Source: HGM05232 sp036661515
GTDB lineage: Bacteria; Bacteroidota; Bacteroidia; Bacteroidales; Muribaculaceae
Direction: 5' to 3'
NCBI GenBank assembly: GCA_036661515.1
Contig: JAVWYO010000022.1
Span: 1 to 28,292 of the forward strand
DNA: 28,292 bases
Positions 7,814 to 16,026 of the stretch are shown piece by piece (position 1 is the first letter of the stretch; every line of letters begins with the position of its first letter). Under the pieces are notes generated by a model that was given only the letters and a program-made list of their open reading frames with translations, was not told the origin of the DNA and ran no database searches. Both the position numbers and the translations under genes were made by a program.

Positions 7814-8638
7814 TTAGTTGATATTTATGTGCATTGGCTCAGGCGAGAACAGATGATTCATAGGTCCATGTCCGCTACCAATATTATTCATTGAACCCGC
7901 AATTAAAGCGTTAGTAAGATATGCTTTAGCCTTACCAACAGCCTTAGTTAAAGGTAATCCAAGAGCTAAATAAGAAGCGATTGCAGTTGATAGTGTACAA
8001 CCCGTGCCATGAGTATTTTTAGTGTCAATAGCGCGTGCCTCAAAAGTTATAGGCTTTTCTTCTGCTATAAATAGATAGTCGGTCATCGTTTCTTTATCAA
8101 AATGTCCGCCTTTAATTAATACAGAATTAGCTCCCATGCTTAAAATTTTATTTGCTGCAATTTCTATGTCATGAACTGAATGAATTGTAATTCCACTAAT
8201 TAGTTCGGCTTCATATTTATTAGGTGTAACGATTGTTGCTATTGGTAGCATTTCACTAATCATTACAGCAATGGCATCGTCGGAGATGAGATGGCTTCCA
8301 GATGTAGAAATCATAACAGGATCAAGCACTATATATTTAGGCGCATAACTTTTTAAACATTTGGTGACCTCAATAATGATGTCTTTTGAAAATAGCATTC
8401 CTATCTTTACTGCATCAGGCCGAATGTCAGAAAAAACTGCTTCAATTTGAGCTTTAACGATAGATGGTGAAATACCTTCAATTCCAGTAACTCCCATTGT
8501 GTTTTGAGCAGTAATTGCCGTAATTGCAGTCATGCCATATACGCCTAAAGCAGAGCATGTTTTTAGGTCTGCTTGAATTCCAGCCCCACCGCTCGAATCG
8601 GAACCAGCAATTGATAAAACAGTAGGATAAGTTCTCAT
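7814..8638 (-). CDS. thiD: HMP/HMP-phosphate kinase ThiD
   Basis: ThiD phosphorylates hydroxymethylpyrimidine and its monophosphate to the pyrophosphate used by ThiE. The 274-residue ribokinase-fold protein has the substrate loop AGSDSSGGAGIQAD (11-24), the EAELISG segment, LIKGGH (174-179) and the nucleotide/anion-hole motif HGTGCT (210-215) with the expected cysteine at 214. It is the first gene of the operon, 93 bases below the end of the TPP riboswitch, so the switch should control the whole set. No start other than the ATG at 8638 is needed. Confidence 0.96.
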   Translation of the reverse strand: MRTYPTVLSIAGSDSSGGAGIQADLKTCSALGVYGMTAITAITAQNTMGVTGIEGISPSIVKAQIEAVFSDIRPDAVKIGMLFSKDIIIEVTKCLKSYAPKYIVLDPVMISTSGSHLISDDAIAVMISEMLPIATIVTPNKYEAELISGITIHSVHDIEIAANKILSMGANSVLIKGGHFDKETMTDYLFIAEEKPITFEARAIDTKNTHGTGCTLSTAIASYLALGLPLTKAVGKAKAYLTNALIAGSMNNIGSGHGPMNHLFSPEPMHININ

Positions 8639-8666
8639 TTCTTTATATTAATATTATAAATATATG

Positions 8667-8688
8667 AGCATCACATTAATATGATGCT
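8667..8688 (-). promoter_or_regulatory. Hairpin between the riboswitch and thiD
   Basis: On the minus strand AGCATCA and TGATGCT form a 7-bp stem with an 8-base AT-rich loop, about 28 bases above the thiD ATG. It is not followed by a clear U-run, so it is a weak terminator candidate. It may be part of the expression platform of the riboswitch or an mRNA-stabilising fold. Confidence 0.35.
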
Positions 8689-8730
8689 TCAAACAAAAGG
8701 AATGGAATGCTTATGGGGGAATACTTAGAT

Positions 8731-8812
8731 ATAAACAATTCCTACGCCGGTACTATCCGTCTCAGGTTCATAGGGTATAATCTCAGCCAATAAGTGGCAC
8801 CCCTTTGTTTTG
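8731..8812 (-). promoter_or_regulatory. TPP riboswitch (THI element)
   Basis: The minus strand reads GGGGTGCC, then GGCTGAGATTATACCC, TGAACCTGA, CGGATAGTACCGGCGTAGGAA. These are the conserved THI-box segments in order, including the CTGAGA pyrimidine-sensing and pyrophosphate-sensing halves. AAACAA before it and TTGTTT after it can close helix P1. It should bind thiamine pyrophosphate and lower expression of thiD-thiH. Downstream, two ATTCC copies (8700-8725) could pair with GGAAT at the 3' side of P1, a possible expression platform; that part is inference. Confidence 0.96.
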
Positions 8813-8814
8813 TA

Positions 8815-8845
8815 CAAATGTAAGCAATATTTACTATATCACAAT
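8815..8845 (-). promoter_or_regulatory. Promoter of the thiamine operon
   Basis: On the minus strand TACATTTG (8815-8822) matches the -7 consensus TAnnTTTG, and ATTG (8842-8845) lies 19 bases upstream as the -33 box. The transcript would start within a few bases of the riboswitch's first helix, leaving almost no extra leader. Confidence 0.6.
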
Positions 8846-8849
8846 AAAC

Positions 8850-8883
8850 TATTGGCATGTTAAATTAAATTTGATTACATTTG
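8850..8883 (+). promoter_or_regulatory. Promoter of the SGNH-MBOAT pair
   Basis: TACATTTG at 8876-8883 matches TAnnTTTG, and TATTG ending at 8854 lies 21 bases upstream. Transcription would begin near 8890, about 19 bases before the ATG. This -7 box is the exact mirror of the thi promoter's box (see findings). Confidence 0.5.
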
Positions 8884-8908
8884 TTTTCAGAAACATTAAA
8901 TTTGACAC

Positions 8909-9700
8909 ATGAATAGACCTTATTTTAAGATTTGGATTCTGATTACAAGTACCATTATATTATTTACATGGTTCTCTTCTTTTGAAACCATAAACCTTTT
9001 TGGTAAAGAGTTTAAAAGTTCTGGGATTTATGATGCAATTACTAACATTGAGGAAAAATCAACAGACAGCGTAATTAATAGCATAAAAGCTCCAGAAAAA
9101 ATAGCTACACAAAAAGTTATAAAATCAGAAATGGATACAATGCCTAAGTCTATTCTATTTATAGGCGATTCAATGCTTGAAGGTCTGGGCGCAAGAATGG
9201 CTGCTTATGCGAAAGAAAACGGGCATAAACTTCACAATGTGATATGGTATAGCTCTACGTCAAAGACTTGGGGTAGTTGTGATACATTGAAATATTTTAT
9301 TCGGAAATTTAAGCCAAATTTTATTATTGTTTCACTTGGAGCAAATGAATTGTTTGTGAAAAACATAACTTCAAAGCGACACCAAAATGTAAAAAGAATA
9401 CTTTTTCAAATAAAAGAGATACCATACGTGTGGATTGGACCGCCTAATTGGAAGGAAGACACAGGAATCAATGATTTAATAGCCTCGTTAGCTAAACCTG
9501 GTACATTCTTTCTCTCTAAAGGAATGCATTTTGACCGTTCTAAAGATGGTGCACACCCTACGCGTTTATCATCAGCGTTGTGGATGGATAGTGTTGCGAG
9601 ATGGATTAAATTGCATTCGGCATATCCAATAAAATTATCAGAGCCAAAAGTGAAAACTGCACGGGCTAATTCTACAACAATCTTGCAACCAACACGATAA
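8909..9700 (+). CDS. Membrane-anchored SGNH hydrolase (acetyltransferase partner)
   Basis: The 263-residue protein has one N-terminal membrane segment (about 8-24), a polar linker to about 78, and an SGNH/GDSL domain. Block I is FIGDSMLEG with nucleophile Ser88. The oxyanion asparagine lies in SLGANE (Asn146). The catalytic dyad is DGAHP (Asp213, His216). Its position two bases before an MBOAT gene matches the known AlgI/AlgJ- and PatA/PatB-type pairs. In those pairs the membrane protein brings the acetyl group across the membrane and the SGNH domain moves it onto a glycan. Orientation with the domain in the periplasm, and glycan O-acetylation, are inferred from that pairing. Confidence 0.8.
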   Translation: MNRPYFKIWILITSTIILFTWFSSFETINLFGKEFKSSGIYDAITNIEEKSTDSVINSIKAPEKIATQKVIKSEMDTMPKSILFIGDSMLEGLGARMAAYAKENGHKLHNVIWYSSTSKTWGSCDTLKYFIRKFKPNFIIVSLGANELFVKNITSKRHQNVKRILFQIKEIPYVWIGPPNWKEDTGINDLIASLAKPGTFFLSKGMHFDRSKDGAHPTRLSSALWMDSVARWIKLHSAYPIKLSEPKVKTARANSTTILQPTR

Positions 9701-9702
9701 AT

Positions 9703-11208
9703 ATGTCATTATTAACGATTAATCAAGATTGGGCAGTATCAATAAATGTAGTATTCAATAATATTATTGAAATGCTAAAATATGATGCGACTAATCCCAT
9801 GCTATTTTCAAGTGGGCTATTTTGGGCTTTATTTATTATTTTTATTCCAATATATTCACTTCTGAAGTCGAGGCGTTGGCAAATGATAATTTTTGTCACA
9901 GCATTTAGTCTCTTTTTCTATTATAAATCAAGTGGACTGTTTTTCCTCTTACTTATGGGCACATCTGTAATCGATTGGGTATTATCTAAGATGTTGTCAA
10001 GTACTGAAAGTAGAATAAAGAGGAAAATGTATCTATCATTATCTATAATTTTATCATTAAGTGTACTTGTATATTTTAAATATGCTAATTTCTTTCTATG
10101 GAATTGGTCACAAATGGTGGAACAAAATTTTCAACCACTTGATATAATTTTACCAGTAGGAATATCATTCTATACATTTCAATCTATTGGTTACATGGTT
10201 GATGTGTATAAGCGTAGAATTGCACCAACAAAAACGTGGATTGAATATATATTTTTCCTATCATTCTTTCCGCAACTTGTTGCTGGGCCTATTGTAAGAG
10301 CTGAAAATTTTCTTCCGCAACTTGAAAAGAATGTGCGTGCAAATGCCACCCAAATCTATGCAGGATTTTGGCTTATAATACTTGGTATATTGAAAAAGGC
10401 ACTGATAGCTGACTATATAGCTCAATACAATGATCTTATATTTTCAAATCCCACAGGATATTCAGGTTTTGAGTCATTAATGGGCGTAATAGGATATACA
10501 ATGCAGATATATTGCGATTTTTCAGGATATTCTGATATGGCGATTGGGCTTGCGCTTATTATGGGATTTAATTTAGGCAAGAACTTTGATTTTCCTTACC
10601 AATCAAAAAATATTTCTGAATTTTGGCGTAGGTGGCATATTTCACTTTCTTTTTGGTTGCGAGATTATATATATATTCCACTTGGTGGAAATCGTAAAGG
10701 GACTGTGCGTACGTATATAAATAATCTTATAACAATGTTAATAGGTGGATTATGGCATGGTGCAGCATGGAAATTTGTATTTTGGGGTGGAATGCATGGG
10801 GTAGGGCTCGTGATTCATAAAGCTGCGTCTCCGTTACTAAAGAAGATACCCGACACTTGGTATGTGAAGGTGGTGTCGTGTGCTATAACTCTTATATTTG
10901 TGTCGTTGTTATGGGTGTTTTTCAGAGCAGCAACATTTACTGATTCAATACTAATAATAAAGAACATATTTATTAATTTTGATGTTAATCATATAATACC
11001 ATTTATACAAGAACGGAAAGTGTGGTGTATTATGATGACTATAATAATATTAAGTCATGCTATTCCGCGAAAATGGTATGATGAGCTATCTAATTATTTT
11101 ATAAAATCGCATTATCTTGTGAAATGGATAATATTCATTGTAGTTGTGCAGTTAGTCATCGAATTTATGAGTGAAGATGTTGCTCCATTTATATACTTTC
11201 AGTTCTAA
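9703..11208 (+). CDS. MBOAT family O-acyltransferase
   Basis: This 501-residue protein with many membrane spans belongs to the membrane-bound O-acyltransferase family (AlgI/DltB type). Hallmarks are ILPVGISFYTFQSIGYMVDVYK, reading on to FPQLVAGPIVR, then YCDFSGYSDMAIG, FWRRWHISLSFWLRDY and GGLWHGAAWKFVFWGGMHG. The essential histidine is His352 in GLWHGA, with a second conserved one at His365. It likely carries acetyl groups from the cytoplasm to an extracytoplasmic acceptor with the SGNH protein encoded just upstream. No polysaccharide synthesis genes lie nearby, so the acceptor (capsule, O-antigen, peptidoglycan or other) cannot be named. Confidence 0.9.
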   Translation: MSLLTINQDWAVSINVVFNNIIEMLKYDATNPMLFSSGLFWALFIIFIPIYSLLKSRRWQMIIFVTAFSLFFYYKSSGLFFLLLMGTSVIDWVLSKMLSSTESRIKRKMYLSLSIILSLSVLVYFKYANFFLWNWSQMVEQNFQPLDIILPVGISFYTFQSIGYMVDVYKRRIAPTKTWIEYIFFLSFFPQLVAGPIVRAENFLPQLEKNVRANATQIYAGFWLIILGILKKALIADYIAQYNDLIFSNPTGYSGFESLMGVIGYTMQIYCDFSGYSDMAIGLALIMGFNLGKNFDFPYQSKNISEFWRRWHISLSFWLRDYIYIPLGGNRKGTVRTYINNLITMLIGGLWHGAAWKFVFWGGMHGVGLVIHKAASPLLKKIPDTWYVKVVSCAITLIFVSLLWVFFRAATFTDSILIIKNIFINFDVNHIIPFIQERKVWCIMMTIIILSHAIPRKWYDELSNYFIKSHYLVKWIIFIVVVQLVIEFMSEDVAPFIYFQF

Positions 11209-11296
11209 AATATAATATGATACATGATATAACTCATTGAATTTAAGGAGAATTAAAATGTTACATGATTGTTATATTTAGTGAATAATTTTGAAT

Positions 11297-11304
11297 TAAA
11301 TTTG
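11297..11304 (+). promoter_or_regulatory. Possible -7 box for the two-component operon
   Basis: TAAATTTG fits TAnnTTTG and lies in the 161-base gap before the response regulator, but I find no convincing -33 box at the right distance. The rest of that gap is AT-rich and shows no other structure. Confidence 0.25.
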
Positions 11305-11369
11305 TCGAAAATAATAAATTAATGAAATGATTAAACTAATTAAACTAATGACGTATTCTATCTGACAAT

Positions 11370-12050
11370 ATGGAAAAACGAGTCAATATATTAGTGGTTG
11401 ATGATGAAGAAACTATATGTGAGGTTCTAAAAATCAATCTTGAGCTTGAAGGATACAATGTTGATTGCGCCCATTCGGCAGAAGAGGCATCAAAACTTCA
11501 GCTATTAAATTATTCATTGATTTTACTTGATGTGATGATGGGCGAGATGAATGGATTTGAATTTGCTTCCTTAATACGCAAAGAGCCATTGACCGCAAAT
11601 ATCCCCATCATTATTTGTACTGCCAAAGATTCAGATACCGATTTAATAGAGGGCTTTAATCGCGGTGTAGATGATTACATTAAGAAGCCATTTTTGATGC
11701 GAGAACTTGTGTTACGAGTAAAAAGTGTGTTACGTCGAAGTGACAAAAATAATAACAGTGATATAATTACCTATAAAACGTTACAAATAGACATAATAAA
11801 AAAGAAATGTATAATTGATGGTGAGGATATTCAACTCACTAAAAAAGAATTTGAAATGCTCCAATTATTCCTTGGGACGAGAGAGAAAATATTTTCTCGT
11901 GAGGAAATCCTTGACAGAGTGTGGGAAAGTGATGTACTCGTTATTGATCGCACAATAGATGTAAACATTAATCGCCTACGAAAAAAAATAAAAAATTATG
12001 GAACAAATATTATCACTAAATTAGGTTATGGCTATGGCTTTAAAGAATAA
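11370..12050 (+). CDS. OmpR/PhoB-family response regulator
   Basis: This 226-residue DNA-binding regulator has a receiver domain (about 5-120) and a winged-helix domain (about 130-225). The acidic pocket is Asp11/Asp12, the phospho-acceptor is Asp54 in LLDVMMGEMNG, the switch threonine is Thr84, and the conserved lysine is Lys106 before Pro. The output domain shows LTKKEFEMLQLF, FSREEILDRVW and VDVNINRLRKK-like DVNINRLRKKI. Its end overlaps the kinase gene by 23 bases, so they form a cognate pair. The resemblance is to RprY/PhoB types of Bacteroidota. A link to phosphate is suggested only by the PiT gene downstream. Confidence 0.92.
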   Translation: MEKRVNILVVDDEETICEVLKINLELEGYNVDCAHSAEEASKLQLLNYSLILLDVMMGEMNGFEFASLIRKEPLTANIPIIICTAKDSDTDLIEGFNRGVDDYIKKPFLMRELVLRVKSVLRRSDKNNNSDIITYKTLQIDIIKKKCIIDGEDIQLTKKEFEMLQLFLGTREKIFSREEILDRVWESDVLVIDRTIDVNINRLRKKIKNYGTNIITKLGYGYGFKE

Positions 12051-13476
12051 TACTTCAAATTACCAGTTGCGCCTCTTTTTCCTTATTATTATATTCACGT
12101 GGATTATGGCATTTGTGTCGGTCACCGTCCAATATACGCGAGAAAGGGAATATAGGGTTGAAACGATAAACACTAATCTGCAATTCTATAATTCACAAAT
12201 ACTAAATGCTTATGAAAAGAATATTCCATTAAATCCTCAACTTATCAATAATATTGTTGGGCATGATTCTCTACGAGTTACAATCGTTAACTTTGAGGGG
12301 AATGTATTATATGATACAGAAGCGAAAAATGTAAACAACAACCATAAATCAAGGCAAGAGATAAAAGATGCAATGACTAATGGCAAAGGTTTTACAGTAA
12401 GGCGCGTTTCAGAAACAGATAGCCATGAGTATTTTTATTCGGCAACAAAGGGTGAATCTATTGTTGTAAGATCTGCGTTACCATATGATCTATCATTGGC
12501 AGAAATGCTAAAAGTAAATCCAATAAATATTTGGGTTATAATATTAATGGCATCTATTCTTAGTATAATTGCATTCTTTGCAACAAGAAGGATAGGTCAA
12601 AGTGTAAGAAACCTACGCGATTTTGCTATTCAAGCCGAAGATGGAGATATAAATGAATATAATGTACAGAGTTTTCCAAATGATGAGCTTGGTGAGATTT
12701 CATCTCATATCATAAATCTTTATCAGAATTTGGAAAAGACAACGCAAGAACGTGATGAAAATCTCAAAAATGCGCTTTATGAAGAACAAGAGAAGACGAG
12801 AATAAAGCATCAGTTAACAAATAATATTAATCATGAGCTAAAAACTCCAGTTCATGCAATACAAGCTTGCCTTGAGACGATAGTGTATAATAATGATAAA
12901 CTCGATAAAGAGACGTTAGTGTCACTTGCTGAAAAGAGTTATCAAAATGTTACACGTCTTTGTTCTCTAATGCAAGATATTGCTACAATAACACATATCA
13001 CAGAAGCTGGCCATGAAATAGAAAAAGAGCCAACAAATATCAATTGCATTATCTCGGAGGTTAGGAATGAAATACTTTTACTTCCAATAGAGAAGCAGAT
13101 GAGGGTGAATGTGAGTATTCCAGAGAATATAATAGTCGTAGGCAATAAAAATCTTTTAGAAGCAATATTTAGGAATCTAATTAATAATGCCGTTGCATAT
13201 TCAGGAGGGCGAGATGTGTATGTCGAATTAGTTAGAGAAACGACTGAATTTTTTACTTTTAGAATATGGGATAATGGAATAGGCGTAGAAGATACCCATT
13301 TATCAAAAATCTTTGAACGCTTTTATCGCATTGATTCGGGTAGGTCACGAAAATTAGGTGGGACAGGTCTTGGACTTGCTATCGTAAAAAATGCTGTCCT
13401 TTTCCATAGTGGAACTATTACAGTCCAAAATCGTCATAATTGTGGACTTGAGTTTACTTTTTCATTACACAAATAA
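12028..13476 (+). CDS. Sensor histidine kinase
   Basis: This is a 482-residue membrane kinase. A first membrane segment (about 14-34) and a second (about 166-186) enclose a periplasmic sensor of about 130 residues with no recognisable motif. A HAMP-like linker and coiled coil (about 187-262) lead to the HisKA box NHELKTP with phospho-acceptor His269. The ATPase domain has an N box (NLINNAVAYSGG), G1 (WDNGIG) and G2 (GGTGLGLAIVK). It overlaps the response regulator by 23 bases. Domain layout resembles RprX/PhoR kinases. The input signal is unknown; phosphate is a guess from the transporter 21 bases downstream. Confidence 0.92.
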   Translation: MAMALKNNTSNYQLRLFFLIIIFTWIMAFVSVTVQYTREREYRVETINTNLQFYNSQILNAYEKNIPLNPQLINNIVGHDSLRVTIVNFEGNVLYDTEAKNVNNNHKSRQEIKDAMTNGKGFTVRRVSETDSHEYFYSATKGESIVVRSALPYDLSLAEMLKVNPINIWVIILMASILSIIAFFATRRIGQSVRNLRDFAIQAEDGDINEYNVQSFPNDELGEISSHIINLYQNLEKTTQERDENLKNALYEEQEKTRIKHQLTNNINHELKTPVHAIQACLETIVYNNDKLDKETLVSLAEKSYQNVTRLCSLMQDIATITHITEAGHEIEKEPTNINCIISEVRNEILLLPIEKQMRVNVSIPENIIVVGNKNLLEAIFRNLINNAVAYSGGRDVYVELVRETTEFFTFRIWDNGIGVEDTHLSKIFERFYRIDSGRSRKLGGTGLGLAIVKNAVLFHSGTITVQNRHNCGLEFTFSLHK

Positions 13477-13497
13477 TATTAATAAAGATAATATCTT

Positions 13498-15735
13498 ATG
13501 AGTCCAATTTTTACAGTAATTGTAATAATATTAGCAATTTTGGCAATCCTCGATTTGATAGTAGGTGTTGCCAATGATGCAGTGAATTTTTTAAATTCAG
13601 CTTTGGGTGCAAAGGTTGCACCAATGCGTACTATACTTGCTATTGCCGCATTAGGAATCTTAGTAGGTGTAATTACATCAAATGGAATGATGGAGGTTGC
13701 GAGAAATGGCATGTTTCACCCAGCAATGTTTTCATTTTCTGAAATAATGATTTTATTTGTTGGAATGATGATGGCAGATGTCATTCTCCTCAATACATTT
13801 AACTCAATGGGTCTCCCAACATCTACAACAGTATCTTTGGTATTTGAGCTACTTGGTTCGGCTGTTGCAGTAGCAGTATATAAAATTTGGCAAGACACAA
13901 CACTTAGCATAAGTGACTTAGGACTATTTATTAATAGTGGTAAGGCGTTGGTAATAATATCAAGTATTTTATTGTCGGTGGTACTTGCATTTGCATCAGG
14001 TTCTATATTAATGTATTTATCGCGCATTGTGTTTACCTTTAGATATGCTAAAGCTCTAAAGAAATTTGGTGCAGCATGGTGCGGAATATCAATCGTTGGA
14101 ATATTGTATTTTGCTATATTCAAAGGTCTGAAGAGCTCAGGATTAATATCTCCAGATACATATCACATGATTAATGATAACTTAATGCTTGTGTTATTAC
14201 TTGTGTGGATAGCTTCAACATTATTATTGTGGATAGCTCAAAGGTTGAAGTTTAATATTATGAAATTTACTATTTTGTCGGGTACATTTGCGTTAGCGTT
14301 AGCGTTTGCAGGAAATGACTTAGTCAATTTTATTGGTGTTCCAATTGCTGGTTTTGATTCTTATATGATGGCTTTAGATAGTGGAAACGAGGCAATGATG
14401 ATGGGTGATTTAGCTAAACCAGCTCATGTTAACATATGGATATTAATATCAGCAGGAGCCGTAATGGTATTAACATTATTTTTCTCACGTAGTGCTATGA
14501 AAGTTGCTGAAACACAATTAAATCTTTCGTCACAGAATAGTGAAGAGGAACGATTTGGATCTTCACTGCCTTCAAGAGCCTTAGTAAGATTTGCTATAAA
14601 TCTTAATACTTTTTATAAAAAGGCTATTCCATCATCTTTAGTAGAGAAAATTGATAGACGTTTCATGCAACTTCCCGAAGAAGAGAGAGGGGCGGTATCT
14701 TATGATAATATTCGTGCAATCGTTAATCTTACAGCTGCCGCAATCCTGATATGCGTAGGTACATCTTTAAAGCTACCATTATCAACAACCTATGTAGTGT
14801 TTATGGTTGCTATGGGATCATCACTTGCCGATAGGGCTTGGGGTAGAGATAGTGCTGTGTATAGAATCACAGGTGTTATGGTAGTAATTTCAGGTTGGTT
14901 TTTGACGGCATTTGTTGGATTTATGCTTGCATTTATTATAGGTATAATTCTCATGTTTGGTGGTTGGGTTTCACTGATAATTGTAGTGATACTTTGTGGA
15001 TATGCACTGTGCCATAATCTTATTTTCAAATCGAAGAAGAATACAGTAGAGCAGAAGCCAATGATTAAAGAAGATGGTAATGAGAAAGATGTATTGTATT
15101 CTTGTACAGAAATAGTATGTGAAACTATGGAGGAAGTAACATCAATCTATAATCACATGCTTGTGGCTCTGTTTACTGAAAATAGAAAAGTATTGAAAGA
15201 AACAGTAAATCAATCGGAAGTGATATATCAGATGGCACATAAAAGAAAATATGAAATACTTTCTACACTGAAAAAACTTCAAGACCAAAAGGTTGAAACA
15301 GCTCATTTCTATGTTCAAGTAGTAGACTATTTGAGTGAGGTATCTAAAGCATTAATGCACTGCACACGTCCAGCTTATGAACACATTAACAATAATCATA
15401 AAGGACTTACAGAAGATCAAATAATGGATCTAAAACGTGTTAATGATGAGGTTGATAACATCTTTTCTATGATTAATGAAATGCTACGTAATAAAGATTT
15501 TTCAAATCTTGATGAAGTGTTGATAATGAGAGATGCATTATTTAATACGATTGCCGATAGTATTAAGAATCAGATAAAGAGGCTCAAGACAGAGCCAATG
15601 AGTACGAAGTCGAGTACCCTTTATCTAAATATTCTTAATGAGACAAAGACTATGGTGCTTCAATCAAGAAATCTTTTGAAATCACAAGCATATTTCTTAG
15701 ATGAAATAAAAGAAGAAGATGAGGAAGAAAAATAA
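13498..15735 (+). CDS. PiT-family phosphate transporter with PhoU-like tail
   Basis: This 745-residue protein is a low-affinity inorganic phosphate transporter of the PiT type. The two inverted repeats each carry the family signature: GVANDAVNFLNSALGAK (23-39), and AGNDLVNFIGVPIAG from residue about 271. Many membrane spans fill residues 1 to about 515. The remaining 220 or so residues are soluble and helical (for example from YSCTEIVCETMEEV), resembling a PhoU regulatory domain fused to the channel. This fusion is common in Bacteroidota and makes the protein longer than the roughly 500-residue E. coli PitA. It follows the two-component genes closely and ends in a strong hairpin. Confidence 0.9.
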   Translation: MSPIFTVIVIILAILAILDLIVGVANDAVNFLNSALGAKVAPMRTILAIAALGILVGVITSNGMMEVARNGMFHPAMFSFSEIMILFVGMMMADVILLNTFNSMGLPTSTTVSLVFELLGSAVAVAVYKIWQDTTLSISDLGLFINSGKALVIISSILLSVVLAFASGSILMYLSRIVFTFRYAKALKKFGAAWCGISIVGILYFAIFKGLKSSGLISPDTYHMINDNLMLVLLLVWIASTLLLWIAQRLKFNIMKFTILSGTFALALAFAGNDLVNFIGVPIAGFDSYMMALDSGNEAMMMGDLAKPAHVNIWILISAGAVMVLTLFFSRSAMKVAETQLNLSSQNSEEERFGSSLPSRALVRFAINLNTFYKKAIPSSLVEKIDRRFMQLPEEERGAVSYDNIRAIVNLTAAAILICVGTSLKLPLSTTYVVFMVAMGSSLADRAWGRDSAVYRITGVMVVISGWFLTAFVGFMLAFIIGIILMFGGWVSLIIVVILCGYALCHNLIFKSKKNTVEQKPMIKEDGNEKDVLYSCTEIVCETMEEVTSIYNHMLVALFTENRKVLKETVNQSEVIYQMAHKRKYEILSTLKKLQDQKVETAHFYVQVVDYLSEVSKALMHCTRPAYEHINNNHKGLTEDQIMDLKRVNDEVDNIFSMINEMLRNKDFSNLDEVLIMRDALFNTIADSIKNQIKRLKTEPMSTKSSTLYLNILNETKTMVLQSRNLLKSQAYFLDEIKEEDEEEK

Positions 15736-15748
15736 TTAGAACATATTA

Positions 15749-15796
15749 ATATACCTCAATCACTTTTTATAATTACTGAAAAGTATTGAGGTATAT
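15749..15796 (+). terminator. Strong hairpin after the phosphate transporter
   Basis: ATATACCTCAAT (15749-15760) pairs perfectly with ATTGAGGTATAT (15785-15796). After one bulged C, ACTTTT (15762-15767) pairs with AAAAGT (15779-15784), giving 18 base pairs in all. A short run of T (TTTTTG, near 15809) follows some way off. It is likely the terminator of the response regulator-kinase-transporter operon. Confidence 0.65.
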
Positions 15797-15826
15797 ATAT
15801 ATTATCCGTTTTTGAAATAACAATAA

Positions 15827-15841
15827 TAAAACTGCTTCTAA
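15827..15841 (+). repeat. Diverged copy of the foldback element's right end
   Basis: TAAAACTGCTTCTAA at 15827-15841 matches TAAAACAGCTTCTAA at 16013-16027 at 14 of 15 bases. GAAATAA precedes both copies, at 15814 and 16004, with different spacing. The two lie 186 bases apart in the same orientation. This looks like a decayed second end of the element described at 15890-16024, though chance in AT-rich sequence is not excluded. Confidence 0.45.
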
Positions 15842-15855
15842 TTGATAAAAAAGTG

Positions 15856-15863
15856 TACATTTG
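15856..15863 (+). promoter_or_regulatory. Candidate -7 box for the sigma-factor gene
   Basis: TACATTTG fits the TAnnTTTG consensus exactly. The -33 region (around 15831-15836) is poor. A transcript from here would start near 15870 and carry the whole inverted-repeat element in its leader before the ATG at 16027. Confidence 0.4.
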
Positions 15864-15889
15864 TGGCACTTAAATTTATAGGGAACTAA

Positions 15890-16024
15890 GAAGCTGTTTT
15901 AATTTATTTCAGATAGATTTATATAGCTTTCTTTTTAATATTGATTTTTATGTTTTGAGACTCTTTTCGGCATCTTTTTCATAAATAGTCTCAAATCTAT
16001 TCCGAAATAAATTAAAACAGCTTC
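15890..16024. mobile_element. 135-bp foldback / MITE-like element
   Basis: The terminal inverted repeats are 21 bases and perfect (15890-15910 and 16004-16024, beginning GAAGCTGTTTTAAT). They extend by a further 8 matched bases (ATAGATTT, 15913-15920; partner 15993-16000) after a 2/3-base internal loop. The element is flanked by TAA at 15887-15889 and 16025-16027, a possible 3-bp target duplication. A nested hairpin of 9 bp (TTTGAGACT 15954-15962 with AGTCTCAAA 15987-15995) lies inside. It has no open reading frame, as expected for a non-autonomous element. Its right end touches the sigma-factor start codon. A pure RNA regulatory fold is the alternative. Confidence 0.6.
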
Positions 16025-16026
16025 TA

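Noticed and set aside
8897..8904. TAAATTTG as the promoter of the SGNH gene
   Set aside because: It matches TAnnTTTG but lies four bases before the ATG, so transcription would begin inside the gene; the box at 8876-8883 is better placed.
9703..11208. DltB of a D-alanylation system
   Set aside because: No dltA, dltC or dltD partner is present; the adjacent SGNH protein fits the polysaccharide O-acetylation pairing instead.
11258..11281. Seven-codon reading frame with AAGGAG eight bases upstream, before the response regulator
   Set aside because: The Shine-Dalgarno match is notable, but the frame is too short to judge and Bacteroidota rarely use such sites; no leader-peptide logic (repeated codons plus attenuator) is visible.
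15749..15796. The hairpin after the phosphate transporter as part of the foldback element
   Set aside because: Its arms are unrelated in sequence to the element's ends and it sits right after a stop codon, so a terminator is the simpler reading.
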